DNA from: Curvibacter soli
Lineage (GTDB): Bacteria > Pseudomonadota > Gammaproteobacteria > Burkholderiales > Burkholderiaceae_C
Direction of reading: 5' to 3'
NCBI RefSeq assembly: GCF_029211125.1
Contig: NZ_JARGEN010000025.1
Location: 1-64,000, forward strand
DNA length: 64,000 bases
Shown piece after piece: positions 37,941 to 48,875 of the stretch. Numbering within the stretch: the stretch's first letter is position 1; every line of letters starts with the position of its first letter. The notes beneath the pieces are model-generated. The model worked only from the letters and a program-made list of their open reading frames with translations, searched no databases and had not been told where the DNA came from. The translations under genes and the position numbers were made by a program.

Positions 37941-38913
37941 GATGGCGCCCCGTTTGCGGCAGGAGTATCGAGCGCCGCGGATGCCAGCACGCGCAGGCAC
38001 AGGTCTTCGTAGGCGATGCCCACGGCGCGCGCCGACATGGGCACCAGCGAATGCGTGGTCATGCCCGGCGAGGTGTTCATCTCCAGCAGGAACGGCTTGC
38101 GGTCGCTGGCGCGGATCATCAGGTCGGCGCGGCCCCAGCCGCGGCAGCCCAGCGTGCGGTAGGCGGCCAGCACGATGCGCTGGATCTCGCGCTCCTCCGC
38201 TTCGGGCAGGCCGCTCGGGCACTGGTATTTCACGTCGTCGGTGAAGTACTTGTTCTGGTAGTCGTAGGCACCCTCGGGCGCCAGGATGCGGATCACCGGC
38301 AGCGCCTGCGCGTGCCGGCCCTCGCCGAGCACCGGGCAGGTGACCTCGTCGCCGTCGATGAACTCCTCGCACAGCACGTCGGGGTCGTAGCGCACCGACA
38401 GCGCCACCGCGTCCTGCATGTCGGAATAGCCCTGCACCTTGGTCACGCCGATGGACGAGCCCTCGCGCGGGGGCTTGACGATCAGCGGCAGGCCCAGCAC
38501 GTCGGGTACGGCGCGCACCTGCTCGCGCTGCTGCTGGTCCGCGGCCAGGCGCACGAAGCGCGGCGTGGGCAGGTTCTCGGCGATCCAGACGCGCTTGGTC
38601 ATCACCTTGTCCATGGCGATGGAGGACGCCATCACGCCCGGCCCCGTGTAGGGGATGCCCAGCAGTTCCAGCGCGCCCTGCACCGTGCCGTCCTCGCCGT
38701 GGCGGCCGTGCAGCGCGATGAAGCAGCGCGCGAAACCCTCGCGCCTCAGGTCGCCCAGGTCGCGCTCCGCCGGGTCGAACGCATGGGCGTCCACGCCGCG
38801 CGACCGCAGCGCGGCCAGCACGCCGCCGCCGGACATCAGCGATATCTTGCGCTCCGCCGAGGTGCCGCCCATGAGGACCGCGACCTTGCCAAAGGATTTC
38901 ACATCAAATTGGC

Positions 38914-38917
<4 letters not shown>
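37937..38917 (-). CDS. ddl: D-alanine--D-alanine ligase
   Basis: An ATP-grasp enzyme that joins two D-alanines for the peptidoglycan stem peptide. It is 326 residues. [20 protein letters not shown] is the N-terminal substrate site, [15 protein letters not shown] the ATP-grasp loop, and [17 protein letters not shown] the metal and D-Ala site. It overlaps both murC and ftsQ by 4 bases, so it is translationally coupled within the dcw cluster. Confidence 0.96.
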
Positions 38918-40343
<1,426 letters not shown>

Positions 40344-40347
<4 letters not shown>

Positions 40348-40427
40348 CGCTGCCCTCCGTGCCAAGCGGATTCGTCGGCGTTCGTGACGCTCTCGACGAA
40401 ATGGATGTGGCGGATGGCGTGCTTCAT
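40344..40427 (-). CDS. 27-codon bridging mini-ORF between murG and murC
   Basis: [20 protein letters not shown] then AWHGGQR. The first 11 codons copy the murC N-terminus ([11 protein letters not shown]), which starts 80 bases later in another frame. The ATG overlaps the murG stop (ATGA), and its own TGA overlaps the murC ATG (ATGA). It likely marks the original murC start and now acts as a coupling leader. No product function is suggested. Confidence 0.7.
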
Positions 40428-41485
40428 GCGATCAACTCTTCACACGCCGTGACCATCGCGTGGGTGGCCGTGGTCTTTTCCATGGTCTTGGCTTTCTCGG
40501 CACGCGCGAGCAGGTCGGCGCGCGTCATGCATCTCAACATGCCGGCCAGCAGGGCGGGCGTCAGGTCGCGCTGCTGCACGAGCCAGCCCGCGCCCTGATC
40601 CACCAGGAAGCGGGCGTTGGCGGTCTGGTGGTCGTCCACCGCCGCCGGAAACGGCACGTAGACCGCCGCCGCACCCACGGCGGCGATCTCGGTCACCGTG
40701 CTGGCGCCGGCGCGGCAGACGATCACGTCGGCCTGCGCATAGGCGCTGGCCGTATCGTCGATGAAGGGCGTCAGCGCCGCCTGCACGCCGGCTTGCGCGT
40801 AGTGCGCGCGCAACTCGTCGATCTGCTTGGCGCCGCTCTGGTGCGTGGCGACGGGGCGTTCGGCGGGCGGGATCAGCGCCAGCGCCTGCGGCACGATCTC
40901 GTTGAGCGCGCGCGCGCCCAGGCTGCCGCCCACGACCAGCAGGCGCAGCGGCCCGCTGCGCCCGGCGAAGCGCTCGGCGGGCGCGGGCTGCGCCAGGAAC
41001 GCCGCGCGCAGCGGGTTGCCGACCCACTGGGCGCGGGGCAGCGCGCCGGGGAAGGCGGTGAATACGCGGTCGGCCACGCGCGCGAGCAGCCGGTTGGCCA
41101 TGCCGGCCACGGAGTTCTGCTCGTGCAGCACCAGGCGCTTGCCGCACAGCAGGCCCATCAGCGCGCCAGGGAAGGTGATGTAGCCGCCCAGGCCCACGAG
41201 CACGTCGGGCTTGACGCGCCGCACCACGCGCAGGCTCTGCCAGAACGCGCGCAGCAGCCGCAGCGGCAGCAGGGCCAGCGTCTTCAGCCCCTTGCCGCGC
41301 ACGCCCCCGAAATCCACGCCCTCGAAGGCGAAGCCCTGCGGCGGCACGATGCGGCTTTCCATGCCGCCGGGCACGCCGAGCCAGTGCACGCGCCAGCCGC
41401 GCGCGCGCAGCGCCTCGGCCACGGCCAGCCCCGGAAAGATGTGGCCGCCAGTACCGCCTGCCATGACAAGGGCCGTCTTGCTCAT
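40424..41485 (-). CDS. murG: UDP-GlcNAc:lipid I N-acetylglucosaminyltransferase
   Basis: Peripheral inner-membrane glycosyltransferase that turns lipid I into lipid II. It is 353 residues. [20 protein letters not shown] (about 7-26) is the N-terminal glycine-rich loop. [20 protein letters not shown] and the UDP-GlcNAc site in [26 protein letters not shown] are conserved. The start at 41485 ([11 protein letters not shown]) overlaps the stop of the second bridging mini-ORF, so translation continues from ftsW through two mini-ORFs into murG. Confidence 0.96.
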   Translation of the reverse strand: MSKTALVMAGGTGGHIFPGLAVAEALRARGWRVHWLGVPGGMESRIVPPQGFAFEGVDFGGVRGKGLKTLALLPLRLLRAFWQSLRVVRRVKPDVLVGLGGYITFPGALMGLLCGKRLVLHEQNSVAGMANRLLARVADRVFTAFPGALPRAQWVGNPLRAAFLAQPAPAERFAGRSGPLRLLVVGGSLGARALNEIVPQALALIPPAERPVATHQSGAKQIDELRAHYAQAGVQAALTPFIDDTASAYAQADVIVCRAGASTVTEIAAVGAAAVYVPFPAAVDDHQTANARFLVDQGAGWLVQQRDLTPALLAGMLRCMTRADLLARAEKAKTMEKTTATHAMVTACEELIA

Positions 41486-41568
41486 ACGCGGCCTCCGCGC
41501 ATGAGCGGCGCATTCGCGCCTCGCACCGCTGCGCGGCGCACCCGGTTTTGACGAAACAGGGTTCTCAT
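41482..41568 (-). CDS. 28-codon bridging mini-ORF 2 (next to murG)
   Basis: [20 protein letters not shown] then PLMRGGRV, identical to mini-ORF 1. Its ATG overlaps the stop of mini-ORF 1, and its TGA overlaps the murG ATG (both ATGA). It belongs to an 83-bp tandem duplication. Its last residues LMRGGRV equal the C-terminus of FtsW. Confidence 0.72.
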   Translation of the reverse strand: MRTLFRQNRVRRAAVRGANAPLMRGGRV

Positions 41569-41671
41569 ACGCGGCCTCCGCGCATGAGCGGCGCATTCGC
41601 GCCTCGCACCGCTGCGCGGCGCACCCGGTTTTGACGAAACAGGGTTCTCATACGCGGCCTCCGCGCATGAG
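41483..41671. repeat. 83-bp tandem repeat between ftsW and murG
   Basis: Units begin at 41483 and 41566, and a third partial copy of 23 bases at 41649 lies inside the ftsW end. The two full units look identical over 83 bases, which suggests a recent duplication. The 83-base period shifts the frame, but it restores coupling because each unit carries a start-stop overlap. Confidence 0.95.
41565..41651 (-). CDS. 28-codon bridging mini-ORF 1 (next to ftsW)
   Basis: The same peptide as mini-ORF 2, encoded by the first unit of the 83-bp tandem repeat. Its ATG overlaps the ftsW stop (ATGA). The first 17 bases ATGAGAACCCTGTTTCG are the inverse of the ftsW end, so a hairpin can form across the junction. 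Confidence 0.72.
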   Translation of the reverse strand: MRTLFRQNRVRRAAVRGANAPLMRGGRV

Positions 41672-42919
41672 AACCCTGTTTTCGTAGTCGATCCGCAGCA
41701 CGATCGCCAGCGCCACCATGTTCATCAGGATGGCCGAGCCGCCGTAGCTCATGAGCGGCAGCGTCAGGCCCTTGGTGGGCAGCGCGCCCAAGTTGACGCC
41801 GATGTTGATGAACGCCTGGAAGCCCATCCAGATGCCCACGCCCTGCGCCACCAGCCCCGCGAAAACGCGGTCGAGCACGATGGCCTGGCGCCCGATGTGC
41901 ATGATGCGCCGCGTGAGCCAGAAGAACAGTGCCAGCACGCAGACCACGCCGGCCAGGCCGAACTCCTCGCCGATCACGGCCAGCAGGAAATCGGTGTGCG
42001 CCTCGGGCAGCCAGTGCAGTTTCTCCACGCTGCCGCCCAGGCCCACGCCGAAGACCTCGCCGCGCCCGATGGCGATCAGCGCGTGCGAAAGCTGGTAGCC
42101 CTTGCCCAGCGCGTGCTTCTCGCTCCAGGGGTCGAGGTAGGCGAAGATGCGCTCGCGCCGCCAGTCCGACAGCATGACCATGAGGCTGAAGGCCAGCACC
42201 ATCACGGTGGCGATGAGGAAGAACATGCGCGCGTTCACGCCTCCCAGGAACAGGATGCCCATGGCGATCACGGCGATGACCATGAAGGCGCCCATGTCGG
42301 GCTCGGCCAGCAGCAGGCCGCCCACCATGGCCACGGCCACGGCCATGGGCAGCACGGCGCGAAAGAAGCGCTCCTTGACCTCCATCTTGCGCACCATGTA
42401 GTCGGCGGCGTAGATCAGCACGGCCAGTTTGGCGAGTTCGGAGGGCTGGAAGTTCATGACGCCCAGCACGATCCAGCGCCGCGCCCCGTTCACCCCCTTG
42501 CCGATGTGCGGGATCAGCACCGCGACGAGCAGCAGCAGCGACACCACGAACAGCCAGGGCGCGGCTTTCTCCCAGGTACGCAAGGGAACCTGGCTGACCG
42601 CGAGCGCGGCCACGAAGCCGACCGCCACCGAAAACATGTGGCGCGTGAGAAAGTGGGTGGATGCATAGCGCTCGAAGCGCGGGTTGTCGGGCATGGCGAT
42701 GGAGGCCGAATACACCATGACCAGCCCCCAGGCGAGCAGCGCCACCGCGACCCAGACCAGGGTCTGGTCGAAGCCGCGCACCGCGGCGGCGGCGCTGCCG
42801 GGCGGGGCGTAGTCGGTGCCGCCGATGCGCACTGGCAGCACTTCCGCCTGCGGGCGGGCGAAGCCGCCGAACCAGGCGGCGACGCGCTGCCTGAACGTGG
42901 CGGCGGCGGCGGCACTCAT
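41648..42919 (-). CDS. ftsW: Lipid II polymerase / cell division protein FtsW
   Basis: A SEDS-family integral membrane glycosyltransferase that works with FtsI in septal peptidoglycan synthesis. It is 423 residues with an N-terminal cytoplasmic leader (about 50) and about ten membrane helices. Conserved blocks are [39 protein letters not shown] and [17 protein letters not shown]. The start at 42919 overlaps the murD stop (ATGA). The C-terminal RVLMRGGRV is repeated in the mini-ORFs that follow. Confidence 0.96.
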   Translation of the reverse strand: MSAAAAATFRQRVAAWFGGFARPQAEVLPVRIGGTDYAPPGSAAAAVRGFDQTLVWVAVALLAWGLVMVYSASIAMPDNPRFERYASTHFLTRHMFSVAVGFVAALAVSQVPLRTWEKAAPWLFVVSLLLLVAVLIPHIGKGVNGARRWIVLGVMNFQPSELAKLAVLIYAADYMVRKMEVKERFFRAVLPMAVAVAMVGGLLLAEPDMGAFMVIAVIAMGILFLGGVNARMFFLIATVMVLAFSLMVMLSDWRRERIFAYLDPWSEKHALGKGYQLSHALIAIGRGEVFGVGLGGSVEKLHWLPEAHTDFLLAVIGEEFGLAGVVCVLALFFWLTRRIMHIGRQAIVLDRVFAGLVAQGVGIWMGFQAFINIGVNLGALPTKGLTLPLMSYGGSAILMNMVALAIVLRIDYENRVLMRGGRV

Positions 42920-44760
42920 GCGTCGCCTTCCAGCGCCTGGCCCGCATCGTCGGCCAGCGCCTGCACCGCGGCGCGGAACACGTCGGCGCGGTGCTCGTAG
43001 TTGCGGAACATATCCAGGCTCGCGCAGGCCGGCGACATGAGCACCGCGTCGCCCGCATGGGCGCGCTGCGCGGCAAGCCGCACGGCCTGCTGCAGGTCCG
43101 GCGCATCGACGAGCGGCACGCCGCAATCGGCCAGCGCGGCCTTGACCTGCGGCGCGTCGCGCCCGATGAACACCGCCGCGCGCGCGTAACGCGCCACGGG
43201 TGCCGCGAGCGGCGCGAAATCCTGCCCCTTGCCGTCGCCGCCCAGGATCACCACGACGCGCCGCTCGGCGCCCAGGCCCAGCAGCGCGGCCACGGTGGCG
43301 CCCACGTTGGTGCCCTTGCTGTCGTCGAAGAACTCGACGCCGTTCACGACGCCAATGGGCTGCACGCGGTGCGGCTCGCCGCGGTATTCGCGCAGGCCGT
43401 AGAGCATGGGCGCGAGCGGGCAGCCCGCGGCCTGCGCCAGCGCCAGCGCGGCCAGCGCGTTGACGGCGTTGTGCCGGCCCCGGATGCGCAGCGCGTCGGC
43501 GGGCATCAGGCGCTGGATGTGCAGGTCGCCGTCCTGGCCTCGCCGGCGTGTTTCGTCCGCATCCATGGCACGCACCAGCCAGGCCATGCCGGATACCGCC
43601 TCGATACCGAAGTCGCCTGGCCGTTGCGGCATGTCGGCGCCGAACGTGACGTGGGCGCGTTGCCGCGGCTTGTGCAGCCTGGCCTTGACGGGCTGCGGCA
43701 GCATGCCCATGACGGCCTCGTCGTCGCGGTTGAGCACCATCAGCGCATGCGCGCCAAAGATGCGGGCCTTGGCCGCCACATAAGCCTGCATCGCAGCCCC
43801 CACGCTCGTTGCTGCGCGTGCTTCGCCTCCCCCCGAGGAGGCACTCGCGTCTTGGGGCGGCCCTGCGACGCTCAAGCCATGCCAGTCGAGATGGTCCTGC
43901 GTGACGTTGAGCACGGCGGCCGCCGTGGGCTCGAAGCCTTCGGCGCCGTCGAGCTGGAAGCTGGACAGCTCCAGCACCCAGACATCGGGCAGCGTGCCAG
44001 CGTCGATGCGTGCGGCCAGCGTGTCGAGCAGCGTGGGGCCGATGTTGCCGGCCACGGCCACGGTTTTGCCGGCGCATTCGACCAGCAGGCCCGTGAGCGA
44101 GGTGACCGTGGTCTTGCCGTTGGTGCCCGTCACGGCCAGCACGGCGGGCGCGTAGCCCTGCGCTGCGCGCAGCTCCGCCAGCGCCGCGGAAAACAAGCAC
44201 AATTCGCCTCCAGCGCTTATTCCACCTGCGGTAGCAGCTATCAATACAGGAGCAATCATGGCAGGACTCAAACCCGGGGAGCGGTACACGGCGTGCAGTC
44301 CGCGGCCTTCGACCAGCGCCGCCGTCAACGGCCCGGCGACGAACTCTGCCTGCGGGCAGTCGGCCCGCAGCGCGGCGAGCTGTGGCGGCTGCGCGCGCGT
44401 GTCGGCCACGGTGACGCGTGCGCCGCAGCGCACGCACCAGCGCGCCATCGCCAGGCCCGACGCGCCCAGGCCCAACACGAGGACGTGCCGGCCCCGCAGC
44501 AGCGGGGCCATGCCCTCGCCTGGGTGCGCGGCGGCCTCCGGCGCTGCGGTGGCGGGCAGCGGCGCGCTGTCGGCGGGTGCGGCCATGGGGGCATCGGCAG
44601 GTGCGGCCTCGGCCTCGGGGGCGGCCACGTCGGCGAAGATGCGCGCGACGAACTCCGCCGCGGCCTGGGCCGCCGAGACCGTGGGCGCCGCCACCGGCCC
44701 GGCCGCGGGGGGCGGGGCTGGCGTCGCGCCGGGGGGAAGGGTGCCGTCCGCCGTGCTCAT
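42916..44760 (-). CDS. murD: UDP-N-acetylmuramoyl-L-alanine--D-glutamate ligase (oversized)
   Basis: Adds D-glutamate to UDP-MurNAc-L-Ala. It is 614 residues against about 440 in E. coli. The first about 88 residues are a Pro/Ala-rich extension. [20 protein letters not shown] opens the true N-domain, and [14 protein letters not shown] is the ATP loop. Two inserts are repeat-derived: [20 protein letters not shown] from the AGCTAT/AGCGC repeat, and [20 protein letters not shown] from a hairpin repeat after [28 protein letters not shown] is normal. It overlaps mraY and ftsW by 4 bases each. The core is intact, so it should be active. Confidence 0.95.
   Translation of the reverse strand: MSTADGTLPPGATPAPPPAAGPVAAPTVSAAQAAAEFVARIFADVAAPEAEAAPADAPMAAPADSAPLPATAAPEAAAHPGEGMAPLLRGRHVLVLGLGASGLAMARWCVRCGARVTVADTRAQPPQLAALRADCPQAEFVAGPLTAALVEGRGLHAVYRSPGLSPAMIAPVLIAATAGGISAGGELCLFSAALAELRAAQGYAPAVLAVTGTNGKTTVTSLTGLLVECAGKTVAVAGNIGPTLLDTLAARIDAGTLPDVWVLELSSFQLDGAEGFEPTAAAVLNVTQDHLDWHGLSVAGPPQDASASSGGGEARAATSVGAAMQAYVAAKARIFGAHALMVLNRDDEAVMGMLPQPVKARLHKPRQRAHVTFGADMPQRPGDFGIEAVSGMAWLVRAMDADETRRRGQDGDLHIQRLMPADALRIRGRHNAVNALAALALAQAAGCPLAPMLYGLREYRGEPHRVQPIGVVNGVEFFDDSKGTNVGATVAALLGLGAERRVVVILGGDGKGQDFAPLAAPVARYARAAVFIGRDAPQVKAALADCGVPLVDAPDLQQAVRLAAQRAHAGDAVLMSPACASLDMFRNYEHRADVFRAAVQALADDAGQALEGDA
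43797..43876. repeat. Hairpin repeat inside murD, copy T5
   Basis: GCTCGTTGCTGCGCGTGCTT then GCCTCC-CCCCGA-GGAGGC (6-bp stem) and CTTGGGGCGGCCC. It resembles the central part of the 3'-flanking hairpin repeats and is read in frame as about 27 extra residues of MurD, between DWHG and [12 protein letters not shown]. Confidence 0.55.
44189..44258. repeat. AGCTAT/AGCGC dispersed repeat inside murD, copy R6
   Basis: CGCCTCCAGCGCTTATTCCA then CCTGCGGTAGCAGCTATCAA and TACAGGAGC match the intergenic copies closely. It is translated in frame on the minus strand. Codons such as ATA and TTG make it stand out from the rest of murD. Confidence 0.75.
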
Positions 44761-45935
44761 CTCAGTTTCAGGGTGCTCAGGCCGACCAGGCACAGCAGCA
44801 TGGTGATGATCCAGAACCGCACCACGACCTGCGTTTCCTTCCAGCCGCATTTCTCGAAGTGGTGGTGCAGCGGCGCCATCCTGAGGATGCGCCGGCCTTC
44901 GCCATAGCGCTTCCTGGTGTACTTGAAGTACACGACCTGCAGCATGACCGAGAGTGCCTCCACCACGAACACGCCGCCCATGATGGCCAGCACGATCTCC
45001 TGGCGCACGATGATGGCCACCGTGCCCAGCGCGCCGCCGAGCGCGAGCGCGCCAACGTCGCCCATGAACACCTGCGCCGGGTGCGTGTTGAACCACAAAA
45101 AGGCCAGCCCCGCGCCCGCCATCGCCGAGCAGAACACCAGCAGTTCGCCCGAGCCCGGGATGTGCGGGAACAGCAGGTATTTGGAATACACCGCGCTGCC
45201 CGTCACGTAGGCGAAAACGCCCAGCGACGCGCCGACCATCACCACGGGCATGATGGCCAGGCCGTCCAGGCCGTCGGTCAGGTTGACGGCGTTGCTCGAC
45301 CCGACGATGACGAGGTAGGTCAGGATCACGAAACCGAACACGCCCAGCGGGTAGCTCACCTCCTTGAAGAAGGGCACCAGCAGTCCGGCCTTGGGCGGCA
45401 GGCTCACATCGAAGCCCGAGCGCACCCAGTTGAAGAACAGCTCGACCACCCGCCCGTTGGAGATCTCGGAGATGCTGAACACGAGGTAGAGCGCCGCCGT
45501 GAGGCCGATCACCGACTGCCAGATGTACTTCTCGCGCGAGCGCATGCCCTCCGGGTCCTTGTTGACCACCTTGCGCCAGTCGTCGGCCCAGCCGATGGCG
45601 CCGAAGCCCAGCGTGACCAGCAGCACGATCCAGACGAAGCGGTTGGACAGATCGGACCACAGCAGCGTGGACACGCCGATGGCCAGCAGGATCAGCACCC
45701 CGCCCATGGTCGGCGTGCCGCTCTTGGACAGGTGCGACTGCATGGCGTAGCCACGGATGGGCTGGCCGATCTTCAGCTCCGTCAGCCGGCGGATCACGAA
45801 CGGCCCGGCCAGCAGGCCGATCAGCAGCGCCGTCATGGCCGCCAGCACGGCGCGCAGCGTCAGGTACTGGAAGACGCGCAGGTAGCCGAAATCGGGCGAC
45901 ACGCCCTGCAGCCACTGAGCGAGGCTCAACAGCAT
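44757..45935 (-). CDS. mraY: Phospho-N-acetylmuramoyl-pentapeptide transferase
   Basis: An integral inner-membrane enzyme that moves phospho-MurNAc-pentapeptide to undecaprenyl phosphate, making lipid I. It is 392 residues with about ten membrane helices. The catalytic blocks are [40 protein letters not shown] and [15 protein letters not shown]. The start at 45935 has AAAGGAG 6 bases upstream. Its first 14 bases are nearly repeated 32 bases upstream at the murF stop, where they begin a 13-codon mini-ORF. Confidence 0.97.
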   Translation of the reverse strand: MLLSLAQWLQGVSPDFGYLRVFQYLTLRAVLAAMTALLIGLLAGPFVIRRLTELKIGQPIRGYAMQSHLSKSGTPTMGGVLILLAIGVSTLLWSDLSNRFVWIVLLVTLGFGAIGWADDWRKVVNKDPEGMRSREKYIWQSVIGLTAALYLVFSISEISNGRVVELFFNWVRSGFDVSLPPKAGLLVPFFKEVSYPLGVFGFVILTYLVIVGSSNAVNLTDGLDGLAIMPVVMVGASLGVFAYVTGSAVYSKYLLFPHIPGSGELLVFCSAMAGAGLAFLWFNTHPAQVFMGDVGALALGGALGTVAIIVRQEIVLAIMGGVFVVEALSVMLQVVYFKYTRKRYGEGRRILRMAPLHHHFEKCGWKETQVVVRFWIITMLLCLVGLSTLKLR

Positions 45936-45967
45936 TGCGAACTCCTTTTCACCAGGCTCAGCAGCAT
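45926..45967 (-). CDS. 13-codon bridging mini-ORF between murF and mraY
   Basis: [13 protein letters not shown]. Its start ATGCTGCTGAGCCT copies the mraY start ATGCTGTTGAGCCT and overlaps the last codons of murF (CCATGCTGCTGA). It ends inside the mraY start region, and its body contains the mraY ribosome site. It likely marks the older mraY start. Confidence 0.6.
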   Translation of the reverse strand: MLLSLVKRSSQCC

Positions 45968-47385
45968 GGAGGCTTCTCCCCGTCGTGGTGTGGTGTTGCG
46001 GCGGCGGCGATGGCCTCGACCACCCGCTCCATGCGCATGAAGCGCGAGCCCTTCACGAGCACGCTGGCGGCGCCGGACGGCTGCCCCAGCGCCTGCGCCA
46101 CGGCGGCCTGCAGCGCGGCCATGTCGCCGAAATGCCGGCCCGCGCCGCCGAACGCCGCCACGGTGGCGGCGCTCTGCGCACCCAGCGCGTACAGCGCGGG
46201 GATGCCGCGCTCGCGCGCGTAGGCGCCCAGCTCGGCATGGAAGGCCGGGCCGTCGCTGCCCACCTCGCCCATGTCGCCCACCACCAGCAGTTGCGGGCCG
46301 GGCAGCGCGGCCAGCACGTCCACCGCGGCGCGCATGGAGTCGGGGTTGGCGTTGTAGGTGTCGTCCACCACGGTGACGGGGCTCCCGCCGATGGTGGCCT
46401 GGAAGGCGCGCGAGCGGCCCTTGACCGGCTCGAACGCCGCCAGCCCCGCCATGACGGCGACCAGCGGCGCGCCAGCGGCCAGCGCGCAGGCGGTGGCGGC
46501 CAGCGCGTTCTTCACGTTGTGGCGCCCGGCGATTCCCAGGCGCAGCACCAGCGGGCCGGCAGGCGTGGCGGCCTCCAGCGCCCAGCCGTCGCCAAGCCAG
46601 CGCGCGGCCACGGTGCGCACCTGGGCCGGCACGCCGGCGGCGTCGGCAAAGGTGATGCAGCGGCGCGCGCCGGCCAGCGCCTGCCAGGGGGCCGTGTAGG
46701 CGTCGTCCGCCGGAAAAACGGCCACGCCATCGGCCGGCAGCGCGGCGATGGCCTGGCCGTTCTCGCGCGCCACGGCCTCCACCGTGCCCATGAACTCCTG
46801 GTGCTCGCGCTGGGCGTTGTTGACCAGCGCCACGGTGGGCCGGGCGATGGGGGCGAGGTAGGCGATCTCGCCGGGGTGGTTCATGCCCAGTTCGACCACG
46901 CCGGCCCGGTGGCCGGCGCGCAGGCGCAGCAGCGTGAGCGGCACGCCCACGTCGTTGTTCAAATTGCCCTGGGTGGCGAAGGCCGCGTCGCCGAGCCAGG
47001 CGCGCAGGATGGAGGCGACCATCTGCGTCACCGTGGTCTTGCCGTTGCTGCCGGTCACGGCGATCAGCGGCAGCGTGAAGCGGGCGCGCCACGCCGCGGC
47101 CAGCGCGCCGAGCGCCAGCCGGCTGTCGGGCACGGTCAGACCCGGCAGGCCCGCTGTGGCCAGGCCGCGCTCGGCAATGGCGGCCACGGCGCCGGCCTCG
47201 CGCGCGGCGGCCAGGAAGTCGTGCGCATCGAAGCGCTCGCCACGCAGCGCCACGAACAGGTCGCCGGCCCGCAGGCTGCGCGTGTCGGTGTGCACGCGGG
47301 TGAAGGCGGTGGCGCCGTCACCCACCCGTTGCGCGCCGGGTATCCAGGCCTGGGCCTGCTGCAGGGTGGCCATCACTGCGCTCAT
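45958..47385 (-). CDS. murF: UDP-MurNAc-tripeptide--D-alanyl-D-alanine ligase
   Basis: Adds D-Ala-D-Ala to complete the UDP-MurNAc pentapeptide. It is 475 residues. [20 protein letters not shown] is the N-domain uridine site, [19 protein letters not shown] (about 109-127) the ATP loop, and [11 protein letters not shown] conserved. The start at 47385 overlaps the murE stop by 4 bases. The C-terminus is rich in Cys/Pro (KPPCC), where the mini-ORF toward mraY begins. Confidence 0.96.
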   Translation of the reverse strand: MSAVMATLQQAQAWIPGAQRVGDGATAFTRVHTDTRSLRAGDLFVALRGERFDAHDFLAAAREAGAVAAIAERGLATAGLPGLTVPDSRLALGALAAAWRARFTLPLIAVTGSNGKTTVTQMVASILRAWLGDAAFATQGNLNNDVGVPLTLLRLRAGHRAGVVELGMNHPGEIAYLAPIARPTVALVNNAQREHQEFMGTVEAVARENGQAIAALPADGVAVFPADDAYTAPWQALAGARRCITFADAAGVPAQVRTVAARWLGDGWALEAATPAGPLVLRLGIAGRHNVKNALAATACALAAGAPLVAVMAGLAAFEPVKGRSRAFQATIGGSPVTVVDDTYNANPDSMRAAVDVLAALPGPQLLVVGDMGEVGSDGPAFHAELGAYARERGIPALYALGAQSAATVAAFGGAGRHFGDMAALQAAVAQALGQPSGAASVLVKGSRFMRMERVVEAIAAAATPHHDGEKPPCC

Positions 47386-48875
47386 GCCGCGCCCCCTGTC
47401 TGGCGCGACAGCAGAGCGGCCTGCACCTGCCGCATGTCGGAAAACGGATGGCGCACGCCGTCGATCTCCTGGTAGTCCTCATGGCCCTTGCCGGCCACCA
47501 GCACCACGTCGGCGGGCGCGGCCTGGGCCAGTGTTTCGCTGATCGCGCGGGCGCGGTCGGCCTGCACCTGCACGCAGGCTTCGTGGCCCAGGCCGAGCAG
47601 GATCTGGCTGATGATGGCCTTGGGCTTCTCGCTGCGCGGGTTGTCGCTGGTGACGACCACCATGTCGGCGCCCTTCTCGGCCACGGCGGCCATCAGCGGC
47701 CGCTTGGTGGCGTCGCGGTCGCCGCCGCAGCCGAACACGCACCACAGCCGCCCGCCGCGCTGCCGCGCCAGCGGACGCAGGGCGCCGAGGGCCTTGTCCA
47801 GCGCGTCGGGCGTGTGGGCATAGTCCACGGCCACCAGCGGCTGGCCCGGCGGCGCGGCGCATTCCATGCGGCCCGGCACCGGCAGCAGCGTGGCGCAGGC
47901 GGCCACGGCGGCGGCCAGGGGCACGCCGAGCGCGCGGGCGGCGGCGATCACGCCGAGCAGGTTGCTGACGTTGTAGTTGCCGATCAACTGCGTGCACAGC
48001 GCATGGCGCTCGCCGCCCTCGGCGACGGTGAATTCCAGGCCCTGGGCGGCATAGCGGATGCCGACGGCGCGCAAGCGGGCATCGCGTTCGCACGAGACGG
48101 TCCACACATCGAGCGCGCGGCCCGCCAGTTCGCCGGCCAGCGCCGCGCCACGCGGGTCATCGATGTTGATGCAGGCGGCGCGCAGCGCGGGGTCGTCGAA
48201 CAGCGCGCGCTTGGCGACCCAGTAGGCGTGCATGTCGCCGTGGTAGTCCAGGTGGTCCTGCGTGAAGTTGGTGAAGATCGCCACGCGCACCGGCGTGCCG
48301 GCCAGCCGTCCTTCGGCGATGCCGATGGACGAGGCCTCGATGGCGCAGGCCGCCACGCCCTGGCGCACGAAGTCGGCCAGTTGGCGCTGCAGTGCCACCG
48401 GGTCGGGGGTGGTCAGGCCCGTGGGCGTGACGCGGGGCGCAATCCCCATGCCCAAAGTGCCCACCACCGCGCATGGAATCTGCGCGGGCAGCTCCAGTTT
48501 CGATAGCATCTGCGCCAGCCACCAGGCCGTGGAGGTCTTGCCGTTGGTGCCGGTGATGGCCAGCATCGCGAGCTGGCGCGCGGGGTGGCCGAACCACTCC
48601 GCGGCGATCACGCCCGTGGCCTGCTTGAGCCCGGCATAGGCGGCCACCACATCGCCCCCCAGGCCCCATGATTCTGCGCCCTCGGCTTCGACCAGGCAGG
48701 CGCCGGCGCCCTGCGCCAGCGCGGCGGGCACGAAGCGGCGACCATCCACGGCATAGCCGGGCCAGGCAATGAAGCCGTCGCCGGCCCGCACTTTGCGGCT
48801 GTCGGTCTGCAGCGTGCCGGTGACGCGCCCACGCAGCCACGCCACGGCTTTTTCTGGAGTGTCGAGCTGCAGCAT
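47382..48875 (-). CDS. murE: UDP-MurNAc-L-Ala-D-Glu--2,6-diaminopimelate ligase
   Basis: Adds the third stem residue. It is 497 residues. LQTDSRKVRAGDGFIAWPG is the N-domain site and AITGTNGKTSTAWWLAQ (about 107-123) the ATP loop. SDNPRSEKP holds the DNPR motif that selects meso-diaminopimelate rather than lysine. The start at 48875 shares a base with the ftsI stop (TGATG). The stop overlaps murF by 4 bases. Confidence 0.96.
   Translation of the reverse strand: MLQLDTPEKAVAWLRGRVTGTLQTDSRKVRAGDGFIAWPGYAVDGRRFVPAALAQGAGACLVEAEGAESWGLGGDVVAAYAGLKQATGVIAAEWFGHPARQLAMLAITGTNGKTSTAWWLAQMLSKLELPAQIPCAVVGTLGMGIAPRVTPTGLTTPDPVALQRQLADFVRQGVAACAIEASSIGIAEGRLAGTPVRVAIFTNFTQDHLDYHGDMHAYWVAKRALFDDPALRAACINIDDPRGAALAGELAGRALDVWTVSCERDARLRAVGIRYAAQGLEFTVAEGGERHALCTQLIGNYNVSNLLGVIAAARALGVPLAAAVAACATLLPVPGRMECAAPPGQPLVAVDYAHTPDALDKALGALRPLARQRGGRLWCVFGCGGDRDATKRPLMAAVAEKGADMVVVTSDNPRSEKPKAIISQILLGLGHEACVQVQADRARAISETLAQAAPADVVLVAGKGHEDYQEIDGVRHPFSDMRQVQAALLSRQTGGAA

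Noticed and set aside
41483-41671. Short tandem repeat considered as a CRISPR-like array
   Set aside because: The units are directly adjacent without variable spacers and are 83 bp long; the start-stop overlaps explain them better.
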